A stretch of 37,843 bases of DNA from JAEUIG01 sp046349775 (GCA_046349775.1 JAXMBS010000051.1:1-37843); one strand, 5' to 3'. Counted from the first letter of the stretch, positions 8,197 to 21,350 are shown. The notes: generated by a model from the sequence alone, not told the origin. Numbers and translations are program-made.

Positions 8197-8422
8197 GAGA
8201 ATACCGGTAGGGTTGGAGGTGCGATGGAAAGGGACGACGACGTCCGACTATCGGACGGATCAGGCAGACACGCAAGCGTGATCCCCTCTGGTTGGAGGTA
8301 CGGTGTTGCGGAAGGAATGCCGCCGTGGCAATAATCCGACGCTGACCGTCTCGTGCCTGGATCTGCACCATAGTCGGACATGCGGAGGATTTGATCGTCC
8401 ACCTGCCCACAGGAGACTCGCG

Positions 8423-9055
8423 ATGTTGGCCACACGATCTTGCGGGGTGATGTCAGCGCTGTTTCTGGTGATGTTCGGTGTCACGGACCTCGTCGCTGCC
8501 GCCGACGAAGCGGCGCCGGCGACCGAGGCCAATGCCGGGGCTGATGCCAAGTCGCAGACGATCCTCAAGTACGATGACGGCAAGGCGGACGGCAAGAAAA
8601 GCATCGCCGGGACCGGGGAGATGATCCGGTTTGAACTCCCGGACAAGTCGCAGAAACTGGTGAGCCTGCGGATTCATTGCTCGCGGTACGGACACCCACA
8701 GGCCCCGAATGAGAATGCGGAATTTTCCGTCGTCTCCGACGACGGCTCCGAGGTGATTCATCAGGAGGGTGTGCCGTATTCCGCGTTCAAGCGCGGCGAT
8801 AACCGGTGGACGACGATCAAGTTTGCGGAGCCGGTCACCGTACCAGAGCAGTTCTGGGTCATTCTGGATTTTGGCGCAGAGCAGACGAAGGGGGTCTATA
8901 TCAGCTTTGACACGAGCACCGGGGGCAAGCACTCCCGCACGGGACTGCCGGGGGGCGACATGAAAGCAGTGAACACTGGCGGCGACTGGATGGTGCAGGC
9001 AATCCTCAGCAAACCAGGCACCAGCGAGACCTCCGTCACCGCTCCGCCGAAGTGA
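8423..9055 (+). CDS. Secreted protein of unknown function, beta-rich
   Basis: A 210-residue exported protein. ATG 8423 is preceded by AGGAG at 8411-8415, and the first 26 residues are a signal peptide (MLATRSCGVMSALFLVMFG, cleaved after VAA). An Ala/Glu-rich spacer follows, then a domain beginning ILKYDDGKADGKKSIAGTGE. Alternating strands (VSLRIHCSRYGHPQAP; AEFSVVSDDG; FWVILDF; GVYISFDTS) suggest a beta-sandwich. I recall similar domains attached to planctomycete protease or PDZ proteins, but I cannot name a function. It converges with the 5-oxoprolinase gene, leaving 67 bp between the stops. Confidence 0.75.
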   Translation: MLATRSCGVMSALFLVMFGVTDLVAAADEAAPATEANAGADAKSQTILKYDDGKADGKKSIAGTGEMIRFELPDKSQKLVSLRIHCSRYGHPQAPNENAEFSVVSDDGSEVIHQEGVPYSAFKRGDNRWTTIKFAEPVTVPEQFWVILDFGAEQTKGVYISFDTSTGGKHSRTGLPGGDMKAVNTGGDWMVQAILSKPGTSETSVTAPPK

Positions 9056-9122
9056 GCTACGACGTTCAGCGCGAAACGCAGAACTTGTCGCCGCGCGCGT
9101 CATCAACAGACCCGACTGAAAC

Positions 9123-12971
<3,849 letters not shown>

Positions 12972-13002
12972 AGAAGTCGATGACTGTTCGCAGTGTCGAA
13001 GA

Positions 13003-13094
13003 AGGGACGCAGATTTTAGAGATTTCAAAGATTTACGCAGATCAGTTTGTGCCGATCTGCGGTTATCTCGTAAATCTGCGAGATCTGCGTCCCT
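13003..13094. repeat. Palindromic intergenic repeat (REP-like)
   Basis: Outer arms agggacgcagat (13003-13014) and atctgcgtccct (13083-13094) are perfect 12-bp inverted copies. Inside are further inverted pieces, atttacgcagatc at 13031-13043 and gatctgcggttat on the other side, so the whole folds into a nested stem-loop. It fills the gap between the oxoprolinase start and the end of the flavoprotein gene. Similar 'acgcagattt' elements are scattered in several bacterial genomes. Confidence 0.7.
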
Positions 13095-13149
13095 GTCGGA
13101 AAGCTCAGCTTAGCGAGTGAACGCAGCTGGTTCAGCGCAACCCATCGCT

Positions 13150-14673
13150 TCACCGCGTCCAGTTGAACCAGCGGGTGAGCCAGTGCTTGACGGTCGGCGT
13201 GAGACGCGTGCGGGACCACGCGTCGCCGAGCTTGCAAATGGCGTCGGTCTGCGTCGGGTAAGGATGGATCACGCTGCCGATGCGGCTCAAGCCGATGCTG
13301 TTCGTCATGGCGAGCACGATTTCTCCGATCATATCGCCGGCGTGCGGGGCGACGATCGTCGCCCCGACGATGCGGTCGGTCCCCTTCGAGACGTGCATCT
13401 TGACGAACCCGCTGATCTCGCCGTCGAGCACGGCGCGATCGAGCGTCTCGAACGGCTGCGTGAACGTGTCGACCTCAATCCGGCGCTGACGGGCATCGTC
13501 TTCCGACAGTCCGACATGGGCCAGCTCGGGAGACGTGAAAGTACACCAGGGGATCGTGAGTCGGGACGCCCGCTTGCGGCCGAGGAACAGAGCGTTCTGG
13601 ACGACAATGCGGGCGAGATGATCGGCAGCGTGCGTGAACTTGTAGGCAGAGCAGACGTCGCCGGCGGCGTAGATGGCGGGATTCGTCGTCTGCAGTCGAT
13701 CGTTCACAGTCACGCCCGAACGACGGCTGTAATCCACGCCAGCCGCTTCGAGTCCGAGGCCCTCAACGTTGGGCGAACGACCGACGGCGATGAGCAACTC
13801 ATCCACCTCGACGATGCAGGTCTGACTGTGTGATTCCAGCTGGATACGGATGCTCCCCTCGGGGGTACGACTTACTGCGGTCTGCTTACTGCAGCAGAGC
13901 ACGCGGACGCCATCTGCCTTGAGGGCGCGGCCGATGATCGCGGCGCCGTCGTGGTCTTCGCGCGGCATCACGCCGTGCTCCGTCTCAATCAGAGAGACCT
14001 CCGCACCAAACCGCGCGAAGGCCTGCGCCAGTTCACAGCCGATGGGCCCCGCGCCGATGATCCCGAGTCGCTGTGGGAGTTCGGTCAGCGAGAAGACCGA
14101 TTCGTTGGTGAGATACCTGATCTGATCGAGGCCGGGAATTGCCGGGGCGGAAGCGCGAGCGCCGGTGCAGATGGCGGCTTTCCTGAACTTCAGTGTCCGG
14201 CCGGCGACTTCGACCGCATCGCGACTGATGAACCGCCCTTCGCCGAGGAACACATCCACCCCCAGCGACTGGAACCGGGCCGCAGAATCGTGCGGTGCAA
14301 GCCCCGCTCTGAGCCGGCGCATGCGCTCCATCGCGGCGGCGAAGTCGACTTTCGTCCCGTCCGGGACGCGGACACCGAACTGCTCTGCAGCACGAACGGC
14401 TGCGACCGCGCGCGAGGCGGCGATCAGTGATTTTGAGGGGACGCAACCGACATTGAGACAGTCGCCGCCGAGCAGGTCACGCTCGACGAGCGCCACCTTC
14501 GCGCCGAGGCCGGCCGCGCCGGCGGCCGTCACGAGTCCGGCCGTTCCACCGCCGACCACGACCAGATTGTAGCGGCCTGAGGGAGTCGGATTGACCCAGT
14601 CCAGCGGATGGACGAGCGACCGGAGGAGCCGGTTGTGCTCATCGTCGGGCCGTAAGGCGATGCGGTCCGTCAT
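13150..14673 (-). CDS. Mercuric-reductase-like FAD disulfide oxidoreductase
   Basis: A 507-residue pyridine-nucleotide disulfide oxidoreductase. After an N-terminal extension of about 34 residues come the FAD-binding GGGTAGLVTA (41-50) and the redox-active pair in GGDCLNVGCVPSKS (Cys72, Cys77). Further on are the NAD(P)H-binding LGIIGAGPIGCELAQAFARFG, the FAD motif AIYAAGDVC and the C-terminal dimerisation region ending HPYPTQTDAI. The layout matches the MerA-like group without the N-terminal HMA domain. Its C-terminus (LTRWFNWTR) lacks the Cys-Cys pair used by true mercuric reductases, so mercury reduction is unlikely and the physiological substrate is unknown. The ATG at 14673 overlaps the probable TGA of the upstream MFS gene by four bases (ATGA), indicating translational coupling. 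Confidence 0.88.
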   Translation of the reverse strand: MTDRIALRPDDEHNRLLRSLVHPLDWVNPTPSGRYNLVVVGGGTAGLVTAAGAAGLGAKVALVERDLLGGDCLNVGCVPSKSLIAASRAVAAVRAAEQFGVRVPDGTKVDFAAAMERMRRLRAGLAPHDSAARFQSLGVDVFLGEGRFISRDAVEVAGRTLKFRKAAICTGARASAPAIPGLDQIRYLTNESVFSLTELPQRLGIIGAGPIGCELAQAFARFGAEVSLIETEHGVMPREDHDGAAIIGRALKADGVRVLCCSKQTAVSRTPEGSIRIQLESHSQTCIVEVDELLIAVGRSPNVEGLGLEAAGVDYSRRSGVTVNDRLQTTNPAIYAAGDVCSAYKFTHAADHLARIVVQNALFLGRKRASRLTIPWCTFTSPELAHVGLSEDDARQRRIEVDTFTQPFETLDRAVLDGEISGFVKMHVSKGTDRIVGATIVAPHAGDMIGEIVLAMTNSIGLSRIGSVIHPYPTQTDAICKLGDAWSRTRLTPTVKHWLTRWFNWTR

Positions 14674-15996
14674 GCTGTATCCGGCGCGCTGCGTGCGACT
14701 CCGGGAGACTCGCGCGGCGGCGGTTCGATGCCGAGCCACATCGCGCGCCGAGAGCCGCAAATGACAGGCAAATCCCATCGCCGCTTCCCAGCCGCGTGCT
14801 CGGAACCAAGCAGCCTGCCGACGTGAGTTGCCAGCAAAGGTGTGATCGTCGGCGCGGGCGCTGAGCGAGTTTCCGCCGGTGTTCATGATGGCGGCCGCCT
14901 GCCCGCCGAATTGGCCTCCAAGTTCCGTGGCAGCCGTCCAGAAGACTCCCTCGCACATGCCAATCGTTCCCAGCGACAGCGAAAACAGGAGCGTCACTCG
15001 GGCCGGATCATCAGACCGCACGCCGAGCCAGGCGCACAGCGCGCACAGCAGCATGCCGATGAGCGCGATGAGTCGTCTCCCGGACCGGTCGCCGAACCGC
15101 AGACAGACCGCGTCGGAGAGTCCGCCACCCAGCGCCATGCCGACTGCCATCGACATTGTGACCACGAATGAAGCCCAGCGACTCTCGTCGGTCGACCGAT
15201 GGAGCACGTTTTCAAAGTAATAGTCCACCCAATAGAAGAACAGATACTGCACGTAACCGACGGCCGTGTAGCTCGCCGTGACCAGCAGCAAACTACGGTC
15301 GCTCAGCAATTGCACCAGAGCCGTCTCCTTGACGAGTTCCGGTCGCTCAGGGACGGGGGACTCCGCAACCGTTTTCGCTGCCGGGGACTCGTAGGGGGGC
15401 GCCACGAACTTCCATGCCATGCCGAATGCGAAAAACGCTGCGCCCCCCATAAAAATCGAGGCCGGCCAGCCAAAGTGATCCATGAGCCAGCCGAAACCGG
15501 GATACGTGATGGAAACTCCCAGCAGTGCCGCTGCTCCGACAAGTCCGTTGGCGGTCGAACGGGCGGACGGAGTCGTCCACAGCGCGACACCGCGCGCCGA
15601 GCCGGGATGCAGAGGCGCACTGGTCGCTCCCGTCACGCTGCGTAAGAGCACAAGTCCGCCCCACAACGACCCGGCGGGCAGGGCCAGCCAGCCCAATCCT
15701 CCCGTCAACATGGCGCACGCGCCAAACGCCAGCGCCATCCAACGCAGCGCCGCGGCCGGTCCGACCCGGTCGATGAACCACCCGCCGGGAATCATGCAGA
15801 AGGTGTAGACCAGCAGAAAGGCGGTGTAGACCACGCCCATCCGCACCTCGGTAAACGTCCCTTCCTTAATCAACTGCTTGCCAACGACCGAGATCGCGAC
15901 GCGGTTGAAGTGCCCCAGCAGCGGAAAGCCGAGCAGCATCACGATCACACCCCAGCGGGTGCGTGTGGGAAAAACAATACGAGCGGAAGTGGACAT
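14670..15996 (-). CDS. MFS transporter, 3' end frameshifted
   Basis: A major facilitator superfamily permease of about 440 residues in the inner membrane, of the anion:cation/hexuronate type by its look. ATG 15996 starts STSARIVFPTRTRWGVIVML; TM helices follow in order, with the inter-TM2-3 region FMIPGGWFIDRVG-like (CMIPGGWFIDRVG) and a repeat in the second half (GGGLSDAVCLRFGDRSGRR). The reading frame is intact for about the first ten helices. Past GGNSLSA (near 14860) the conserved pieces alternate between two frames: APTITPLLATHVG and AMWLGIEPPP lie in the frame ending with TGA 14670, while WEAAMGFACHLRLSA lies in the frame that runs into the flavoprotein gene. The intact protein most likely ended at 14670, overlapping the downstream ATG. 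Divergent from the sugar-binding lipoprotein; substrate unknown. Confidence 0.75.
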
Positions 15997-16173
15997 GGTG
16001 TCGTCACCGTCGACAGCGGAGCCGCGTCTGGGTCGAGCTGCGAGGCCATTCTGCGCGCGGCGGTGTCCGGCCGCAATGCGGGCGTTCAGTTGGTCGCCTG
16101 CTGCGCCGCTGGTAGGATGGCGTGTCACACTTACGCCGTGGCGGTGAACGCTTTCGGTCCCCTGCCCTTCCCC
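15997..16173. promoter_or_regulatory. Divergent intergenic region, MFS / sugar-binding protein
   Basis: A 177-bp gap between two divergent transporter genes, which must carry both promoters. I could not pick out reliable -35/-10 boxes or an operator palindrome by eye. Confidence 0.35.
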
Positions 16174-17250
16174 ATGACAACGGATGCTCAGCGCATGGCG
16201 AGCTGCACGCGTCGTTGGTTCCTGATCCTGACCATCACGGCGGTGACCAGTGGATGCGGCACATCGCCGCCGCCGGCCGGCAGCGGGAGCACCACCGGAG
16301 GGGGGCCGGCGGAGGGAAATCCCGCTGCGGATTCCGTCAAGGGGACGCCAGCGAAGAAGTTTCGCATCGCGATGATCCCGAAAGGGGCGACGCACGATTT
16401 CTGGTTGTCGGTTCGCGCCGGAGCGCAAAAAGCGGCCGACGAACTGGGCACTGTGCAGATTCTGTGGGACGCGCCGATCAGCGAATCGGACAAGGACGTG
16501 CAGGTGAACCTGGTGGATGGGTTCATCAACGACCAGGTGGACGCCATCTGCCTCGCGCCGATCGACCGCGAGGGGATGGTGCCGGTCGTGCGTCGTGCGA
16601 AGGACGCCGGCATCCCGACACTGATCTTCGACAGTGCGCTGGCCGATCCGAGCTTGTCGATCAGCTACGTCGCCACGGACAACTACCACGGCGGCGTCCT
16701 TGCCGGCGAGCACATGGTGAAGCTGCTGAATGGCAAGGGAAACGTCATCCTGCTGCGGTACCAGGAGGGGAGTGAGAGCACTGAACAGCGGGAGCAGGCG
16801 TTCCTGGACACGATCAAGAAGTCGCCGGAGATCGTGGTCATCTCCGACGAGCAGCGCGTGACGACAGACTCCGTTGAAGCGGTCCGCGTTTCGTCGTCCC
16901 TGCTGGTGACGCACGGCGACAACGTGAATGGCGTGTTCACAGTGTGCGAATCGCTCAACAAGGGGATGCTCAAGGCGCTGCAGGACAAGCAGCTCGCCGG
17001 CAAGGTGCGGTTCATCGCCTTCGACTCCGACCCGCAGCTTGTCGACGCGATGAAGAACGGCCAGATCGACGGCATCGTGCTCCAGGATCCGGTGCGAATG
17101 GGGTACGACTCGGTGAAGACGATGGTCGCCCATCTGGAGGGAAAGCCGGTGGAGAAGCTCATTCCGACAGGCGAAGCACTGGCGACCCCGGAAAACATGA
17201 GCGAACCGCGGATGCAGGAGCTGCTGTTCCCGGCGAAGTACCGGGATTAG
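16174..17250 (+). CDS. Sugar ABC transporter substrate-binding lipoprotein (RbsB-like)
   Basis: A periplasmic-binding-protein type I lipoprotein (358 residues from ATG 16174; ATG 16195 is an alternative). A basic N-terminus and hydrophobic core end in the lipobox VTSGC (Cys28), followed by a Gly/Ser/Pro linker. The mature part starts FRIAMIPKGATHDFW, the typical first strand and ligand loop of ribose/xylose/inositol-type binding proteins. It continues with DAICLAPIDREGMVPVVRRA, the GIPTLIFDSA hinge, YVATDNYHGGVLAGEHM, GVFTVCESLNKGMLKAL, VRFIAFDSDPQLVDAM and GIVLQDPVRMGYDSV. It has no ATPase or permease beside it; the ribose-type pair at 25225-27916, about 8 kb downstream on the same strand, is the obvious partner. 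The sugar cannot be named. Confidence 0.88.
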   Translation: MTTDAQRMASCTRRWFLILTITAVTSGCGTSPPPAGSGSTTGGGPAEGNPAADSVKGTPAKKFRIAMIPKGATHDFWLSVRAGAQKAADELGTVQILWDAPISESDKDVQVNLVDGFINDQVDAICLAPIDREGMVPVVRRAKDAGIPTLIFDSALADPSLSISYVATDNYHGGVLAGEHMVKLLNGKGNVILLRYQEGSESTEQREQAFLDTIKKSPEIVVISDEQRVTTDSVEAVRVSSSLLVTHGDNVNGVFTVCESLNKGMLKALQDKQLAGKVRFIAFDSDPQLVDAMKNGQIDGIVLQDPVRMGYDSVKTMVAHLEGKPVEKLIPTGEALATPENMSEPRMQELLFPAKYRD

Positions 17251-17347
17251 GAGAGCGATCCATCAAAGCTCAAGAAGCTTGACACAGAGTACGAAGCCAC
17301 GAAGACACACAGAGTCGTGACACACAGCTATGATCAGGATTGACCTT

Positions 17348-19627
17348 ATGAAGCGGCATCTTCAGCTCGCGTTCGTCACCGTCTGCCTCTGCCAAATTGC
17401 GGGTGCGGCGGAAGTGAACCTGGACAAGATCGAAGTGGTCAGCGGCGACAAGGAATTCTCCACCCCGGCGCAGGTGCTGGTCGAAGAGATCGAGCATCGC
17501 ACCGGCATCAAGTATCCGCTGGACTCCGGTAAGACAGCGGCCGGACGTATCGAATTCCGCAAGTCGACTGAGAACGACGCCGTCGGCAGCGAGGGCTTTG
17601 CGATCGCGACGACGGAGGGATCGGCACCGCAGATCACGATCGCGGCCGCCGGCCGGCGTGGGGCGCTGTTTGGCGTCGGCTACCTGCTGCGGCAGCTTGA
17701 CTGCTCCAACGGGAAGGTCGCGCTGACGGCCGCCATCAACACGACGCAGAAGCCGGAGTACGCGATTCGCGGCCACCAGCTTGGCTATCGCGCGCAGGCC
17801 AACAGCTACGACGCCTGGGACGTCCAGACCTTCGACCAGTACATCCGCGAGCTGGCATTCTTCGGAGCGAACGCGGTCGAAGGCATTCCCTTCCAGGACG
17901 AGCGGCCGACGCCCGTTATGCCTGTGCCGCGCCGCGAAATGAACAAGGCGCTCTCGGAAATCTGCGAGAAGTACGACCTCGAATACTGGGTCTGGGTGCC
18001 GGCCGACTTCGACCTGAAAGACAAGGACAAGCGGGCGGCGTTTCTCAAGACGCACGAGGAGTTCTGCAGCGACTGCCCGCGCGTGACCGGTCTGTTCTTC
18101 GCCGGCGGCGATCCGGGCGACAACCACCCGGAGGACGTGCTGCCGTATCTCGTCGATCTGTCGAAGATCGTCGCGAAGCACCATCCGAAGGGCAAAATCT
18201 GGATCTCGCTGCAGGGATTTGACCGCGAGGAGACGCAGTACACCCTCGAATGGGTCGAGAAGAACAAGCCGGACTGGCTCGGCGGCCTCGTCGGCGGCCC
18301 GAGCAGCCCGCCGCTGGAACTGCTGCGGGCGCGGCTCGACAAGCGATATCAACTGCGCGACTACCCGGACATCACGCACATCGTCCGCTGCCAGTACCCC
18401 GAGTTGAATCTCGACCCGGCCATTTCGCTGACCGCCGGCCGCGAAGCGATCAACCCGCGCCCGCAGTTCTATACCGACGTGTTCCGCGCCACGGCGCCGC
18501 AGACCGACGGGTTCATCAGCTACTCCGACGGCTGCCAGGACGACGTCAACAAGGCGATCTGGAGCGCGCTGGCCTGGAACTCGGCGACGCAGCCGCGCGA
18601 AACGCTTGTCGAATACGGGCGGTGCTTCTTCGGAGCGCAGGACGCGAATGACGTCGCCAACGGGATTCTGGCGCTGGAACAGAACTGGGACGGCGCCCTG
18701 CGCCCGCACGCGGGCGTGGAGTACACGTTCGAACAGTGGCAGAAGCTCGAAGCGGCGCATCCGGAACTGCGCGACAACTGGCGCTGGCAGATGCTCGTGA
18801 CCCGCGCGTACTACGACAACTACCAGCGTGAGCGCGAATTCCGCGAAACGGCCCTGGAGCAGGAAGCCTACAAATCGCTGGAGAAAAAAGCGGGACGCAC
18901 GCCGTCGGAAGCCATCGTGGCCGCGAACGCCGTGCTGGACCGCGCGGTGAAAGAGCCGACGCGGCCGGACCTGCGAAACCGGCTGCTGGAACTGTTCGAC
19001 CAGATGTACGAAACCTGCCGGTTCCAGTCGGACATGACGAAGTTCCACGCCATCAGCGCCGAGCGCGGCTGCATGCTGGAGTTCCTCGACTATCCGCTGA
19101 ACAACCGGTACTGGCTGCAGGACGAGTTTGAAAAAGTTCTTGCGCTGCCGAACCCCGACGCGCAGTGGGCGCGGCTGGACGAACTCCGCAACTGGGAGAA
19201 CCCCGGACCGGGGGGCTTCTACGACGACATCGGCCACATCGGCCGCAGCCCGCACGCCGTCCGCCGGGCCGACCGCATCCGCGGCGCAGGCTCTTATTGG
19301 TGGTTCAACGAAGGCAAGAGCCGACTGCGGCTGTCGTGGCTCATCACCGGTTCGCCCGCGGCCCTCGTTTACGAGGATCTCGACCCCAAGGCGAAATACA
19401 CGCTCAAGTTCAGCGGATTTGGAGACCTGAAGCCGCAGGTGAACGGCCAGCCGCTGACGGCGACGAAGTACGAGACCGAGCAGAACACGCTCAAGGAATT
19501 CCCGGTGCCTGAGGGGGCGATCCACAACGGGAAGCTCACGGTGACGTTCGAAACGGTGTACCTGCGCGGCGTGAACTGGCGTTACCAGCCGCGGCTGGCG
19601 GAGGCGTGGCTGATTCGGGCGCCGTGA
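17348..19627 (+). CDS. Secreted glycosidase-like protein (GH20/GH67-type accessory domain plus TIM-barrel-like core)
   Basis: A 759-residue exported protein. I preferred ATG 17348 to ATG 17330 because AGGA at 17336-17339 is well spaced and a signal peptide starts there (MKRHLQLAFVTVCLCQIAGA). Residues about 24-140 look like the alpha/beta accessory domain of GH20/GH67/GH84 enzymes (AQVLVEEIEHRTG; GRRGALFGVGYLLRQL). The core, about 145-480, resembles a (beta/alpha)8 barrel: YAIRGHQLGYR, YIRELAFFGANAVEGIPF, LEYWVWVPADFDL, VTGLFFAGGDPGDNHPE and GKIWISLQGF. Asp residues in GGDPGD are candidate catalytic or binding groups, but the GGDE of hexosaminidases is not exact. The C-terminus, ending NWRYQPRLAEAWLIRAP, resembles a ligand-binding beta-sandwich. 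A diverged copy of its last 19 codons lies at 21351-21407. Substrate unknown. Confidence 0.75.
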   Translation: MKRHLQLAFVTVCLCQIAGAAEVNLDKIEVVSGDKEFSTPAQVLVEEIEHRTGIKYPLDSGKTAAGRIEFRKSTENDAVGSEGFAIATTEGSAPQITIAAAGRRGALFGVGYLLRQLDCSNGKVALTAAINTTQKPEYAIRGHQLGYRAQANSYDAWDVQTFDQYIRELAFFGANAVEGIPFQDERPTPVMPVPRREMNKALSEICEKYDLEYWVWVPADFDLKDKDKRAAFLKTHEEFCSDCPRVTGLFFAGGDPGDNHPEDVLPYLVDLSKIVAKHHPKGKIWISLQGFDREETQYTLEWVEKNKPDWLGGLVGGPSSPPLELLRARLDKRYQLRDYPDITHIVRCQYPELNLDPAISLTAGREAINPRPQFYTDVFRATAPQTDGFISYSDGCQDDVNKAIWSALAWNSATQPRETLVEYGRCFFGAQDANDVANGILALEQNWDGALRPHAGVEYTFEQWQKLEAAHPELRDNWRWQMLVTRAYYDNYQREREFRETALEQEAYKSLEKKAGRTPSEAIVAANAVLDRAVKEPTRPDLRNRLLELFDQMYETCRFQSDMTKFHAISAERGCMLEFLDYPLNNRYWLQDEFEKVLALPNPDAQWARLDELRNWENPGPGGFYDDIGHIGRSPHAVRRADRIRGAGSYWWFNEGKSRLRLSWLITGSPAALVYEDLDPKAKYTLKFSGFGDLKPQVNGQPLTATKYETEQNTLKEFPVPEGAIHNGKLTVTFETVYLRGVNWRYQPRLAEAWLIRAP

Positions 19628-19672
19628 AGGAGGCGGGAACCGCTATTACGCGTTAATGGTGAGTGTGAATCA

Positions 19673-21325
19673 ATGCCTACGAAATCTCGTCCCAGGCATG
19701 CTGCGGCCGTCGCCTTGAGCCTGATGACGATGGTTGCATCAGCGGCGCGGGGCGACGATCGCGGCTTGATCGGCCACTGGAAACTGGCTGGCGACGCGAA
19801 GGACTCGTCGGGACAGGGCAACGATGGGCAGAACCACGGAGTCGACCTGAACGCGCCAGGCCGCAACGGCACACCGGGCGGCGCCGCGCGATTCGACGGC
19901 ATCAGTGCGTTTGTCGAAGTGCCTGCGAACAAATCGCTGGCTCTGGGAACAGGGGATTTCACACTCGCGGTGTGGGCCCAGACGACTCGCGAACTCGACG
20001 ACGTCGTGGGTGATCTCGTCAGCAAGTTCGACCCCGCCTCGCGACACGGCTTCAACTGGTGCATCAAGGACGGTTACGGTTCAGTCGGGAGCCAGGCCAA
20101 TTTCCGAAACATTCAGTTCGGAATCGATTCGGGGACCGAACCAAAATGGACGGACTGCGGCCGGCCGGGCAACGCCGTCTACGTGATGGCCCTCGCCGTT
20201 TACGACGGCCAATTGTTCGCCGGCACCTGCGAGTCCGGCCAGGACCAGATGGGCCATGTGTACCGCTACGCCGGCGGCACGCGCTGGATCGACTGCGGCA
20301 GTCCCGATCACAGCAATGCGGTCACTGCCCTGGCCGTGCACGAGGGGCAGCTGTATGCGGGGACGGGCTGCTATCGATTGCGGGGCTCCCTGCTGCCTGA
20401 CTCTCCGAACACGACATTGGGCGGCAACATCTTCCGGTATGACGGCGACGGCCAATGGACCGACTCAGGACACCTGGAAGGCGCGGAAGGCGTCGGTGGA
20501 CTGTGCGTGTTTCGCGGCCAACTCTATGCCAGCTCGATGTACCATCCCAGCCAGTATCGATTCGGCGGCGGTCAGGAGTGGGTTCCAGTGGCCACTGGCC
20601 TGTGGATCTATGCGCTGGGAGTGTTCAACCACGAATTGTTCGGAACTTGCTGGAATGGTTGCCGCGTCTTCCGATTCGATGGCCAGAACTGGTCGGAGCC
20701 GGCCATTTTGGAAACGGCAGGCCAGACGTATTCCTTCGATGTCCACGCCGGTGCCCTCTATTGCGGTACCTGGAAGAATGGGCACGTCTATTACACGCAG
20801 GACGGCAAGACCTGGAGCGACTCCGGGCGACTGGGGAATGAAATGGAGGTCATGGGCATGGCGGTGTACAACGGAATGCTGTACGCCGGCACGCTCCCCC
20901 TCGCGCAGGTGCACCGCTACGACGGCGACGCCGGATGGACCGCGACCGGGACGCTGGATACGTCCGACGTGCGTTATCGCCGGGCCTGGTCCATGGCGCT
21001 GTATCAGGGACAACTGTTCTGCGGCGTGCTTCCCAGCGGCCACGTTCACGCGCTCACCGCAGGAGCGGCTGTTTCCAACGACCATGAATTAGCACCAGGC
21101 TGGAAGCACCTGGCTGCGGTCCGGCAGGGAGACCGCCTCAGGCTGTATGTTGACGGCCAACCGGTGGCGGAATCGATCATCTCGAATCCAGCCGCCCTGG
21201 ACCTGACGAACGAACAGCCTTTGCGAATCGGCTTCGGCGGCAATGATTATTTCTGCGGCAGCCTGAGCGATTTACGACTGTACGGACGAGCGCTTTCGCA
21301 GGACGAAATTGCCAAGCTGCAATAA
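19673..21325 (+). CDS. Secreted LamG protein interrupted by a beta-propeller
   Basis: A 550-residue exported protein with a signal peptide (residues 1-27, ending VASAARG). Residues 30 to about 150 are the first half of a LamG/concanavalin-like jelly roll: GLIGHWKLAGDAKDSSGQGN, GGAARFDGISAFVEVP and GTGDFTLAVWAQT. Residues about 155-470 hold repeated propeller blades, each with a strand like MALAVYDGQLFAGT, LAVHEGQLYAGTG, LCVFRGQLYASS, MAVYNGMLYAGT or MALYQGQLFCGV next to VYRYAGG- or VHRYDGD-type strands. The second half of the LamG fold then resumes at 471-550: GWKHLAAVRQGDRLRLYVDG, LRIGFGGNDYFCGSLSDLRL and YGRALSQDEIAKLQ. The propeller is thus inserted into the LamG domain. It sits 45 bp after the glycosidase-like gene and is probably co-transcribed. 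Likely role: binding or processing a surface glycan, unproven. Confidence 0.8.
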   Translation: MPTKSRPRHAAAVALSLMTMVASAARGDDRGLIGHWKLAGDAKDSSGQGNDGQNHGVDLNAPGRNGTPGGAARFDGISAFVEVPANKSLALGTGDFTLAVWAQTTRELDDVVGDLVSKFDPASRHGFNWCIKDGYGSVGSQANFRNIQFGIDSGTEPKWTDCGRPGNAVYVMALAVYDGQLFAGTCESGQDQMGHVYRYAGGTRWIDCGSPDHSNAVTALAVHEGQLYAGTGCYRLRGSLLPDSPNTTLGGNIFRYDGDGQWTDSGHLEGAEGVGGLCVFRGQLYASSMYHPSQYRFGGGQEWVPVATGLWIYALGVFNHELFGTCWNGCRVFRFDGQNWSEPAILETAGQTYSFDVHAGALYCGTWKNGHVYYTQDGKTWSDSGRLGNEMEVMGMAVYNGMLYAGTLPLAQVHRYDGDAGWTATGTLDTSDVRYRRAWSMALYQGQLFCGVLPSGHVHALTAGAAVSNDHELAPGWKHLAAVRQGDRLRLYVDGQPVAESIISNPAALDLTNEQPLRIGFGGNDYFCGSLSDLRLYGRALSQDEIAKLQ

Positions 21326-21350
21326 TTCGCCGGGCGTCCGAAATCGGCAC

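Noticed and set aside
13150..17133. A single 1,327-codon open frame on the minus strand
   Set aside because: Its first part is the antisense of the sugar-binding protein gene, and the rest is the MFS gene and the flavoprotein gene joined only because the MFS end is frameshifted.
17270..19525. A long minus-strand open frame of about 750 codons
   Set aside because: It is antisense to the secreted glycosidase-like gene, rich in Arg/Val/Leu, and shows no family likeness, as expected for a high-GC shadow frame.
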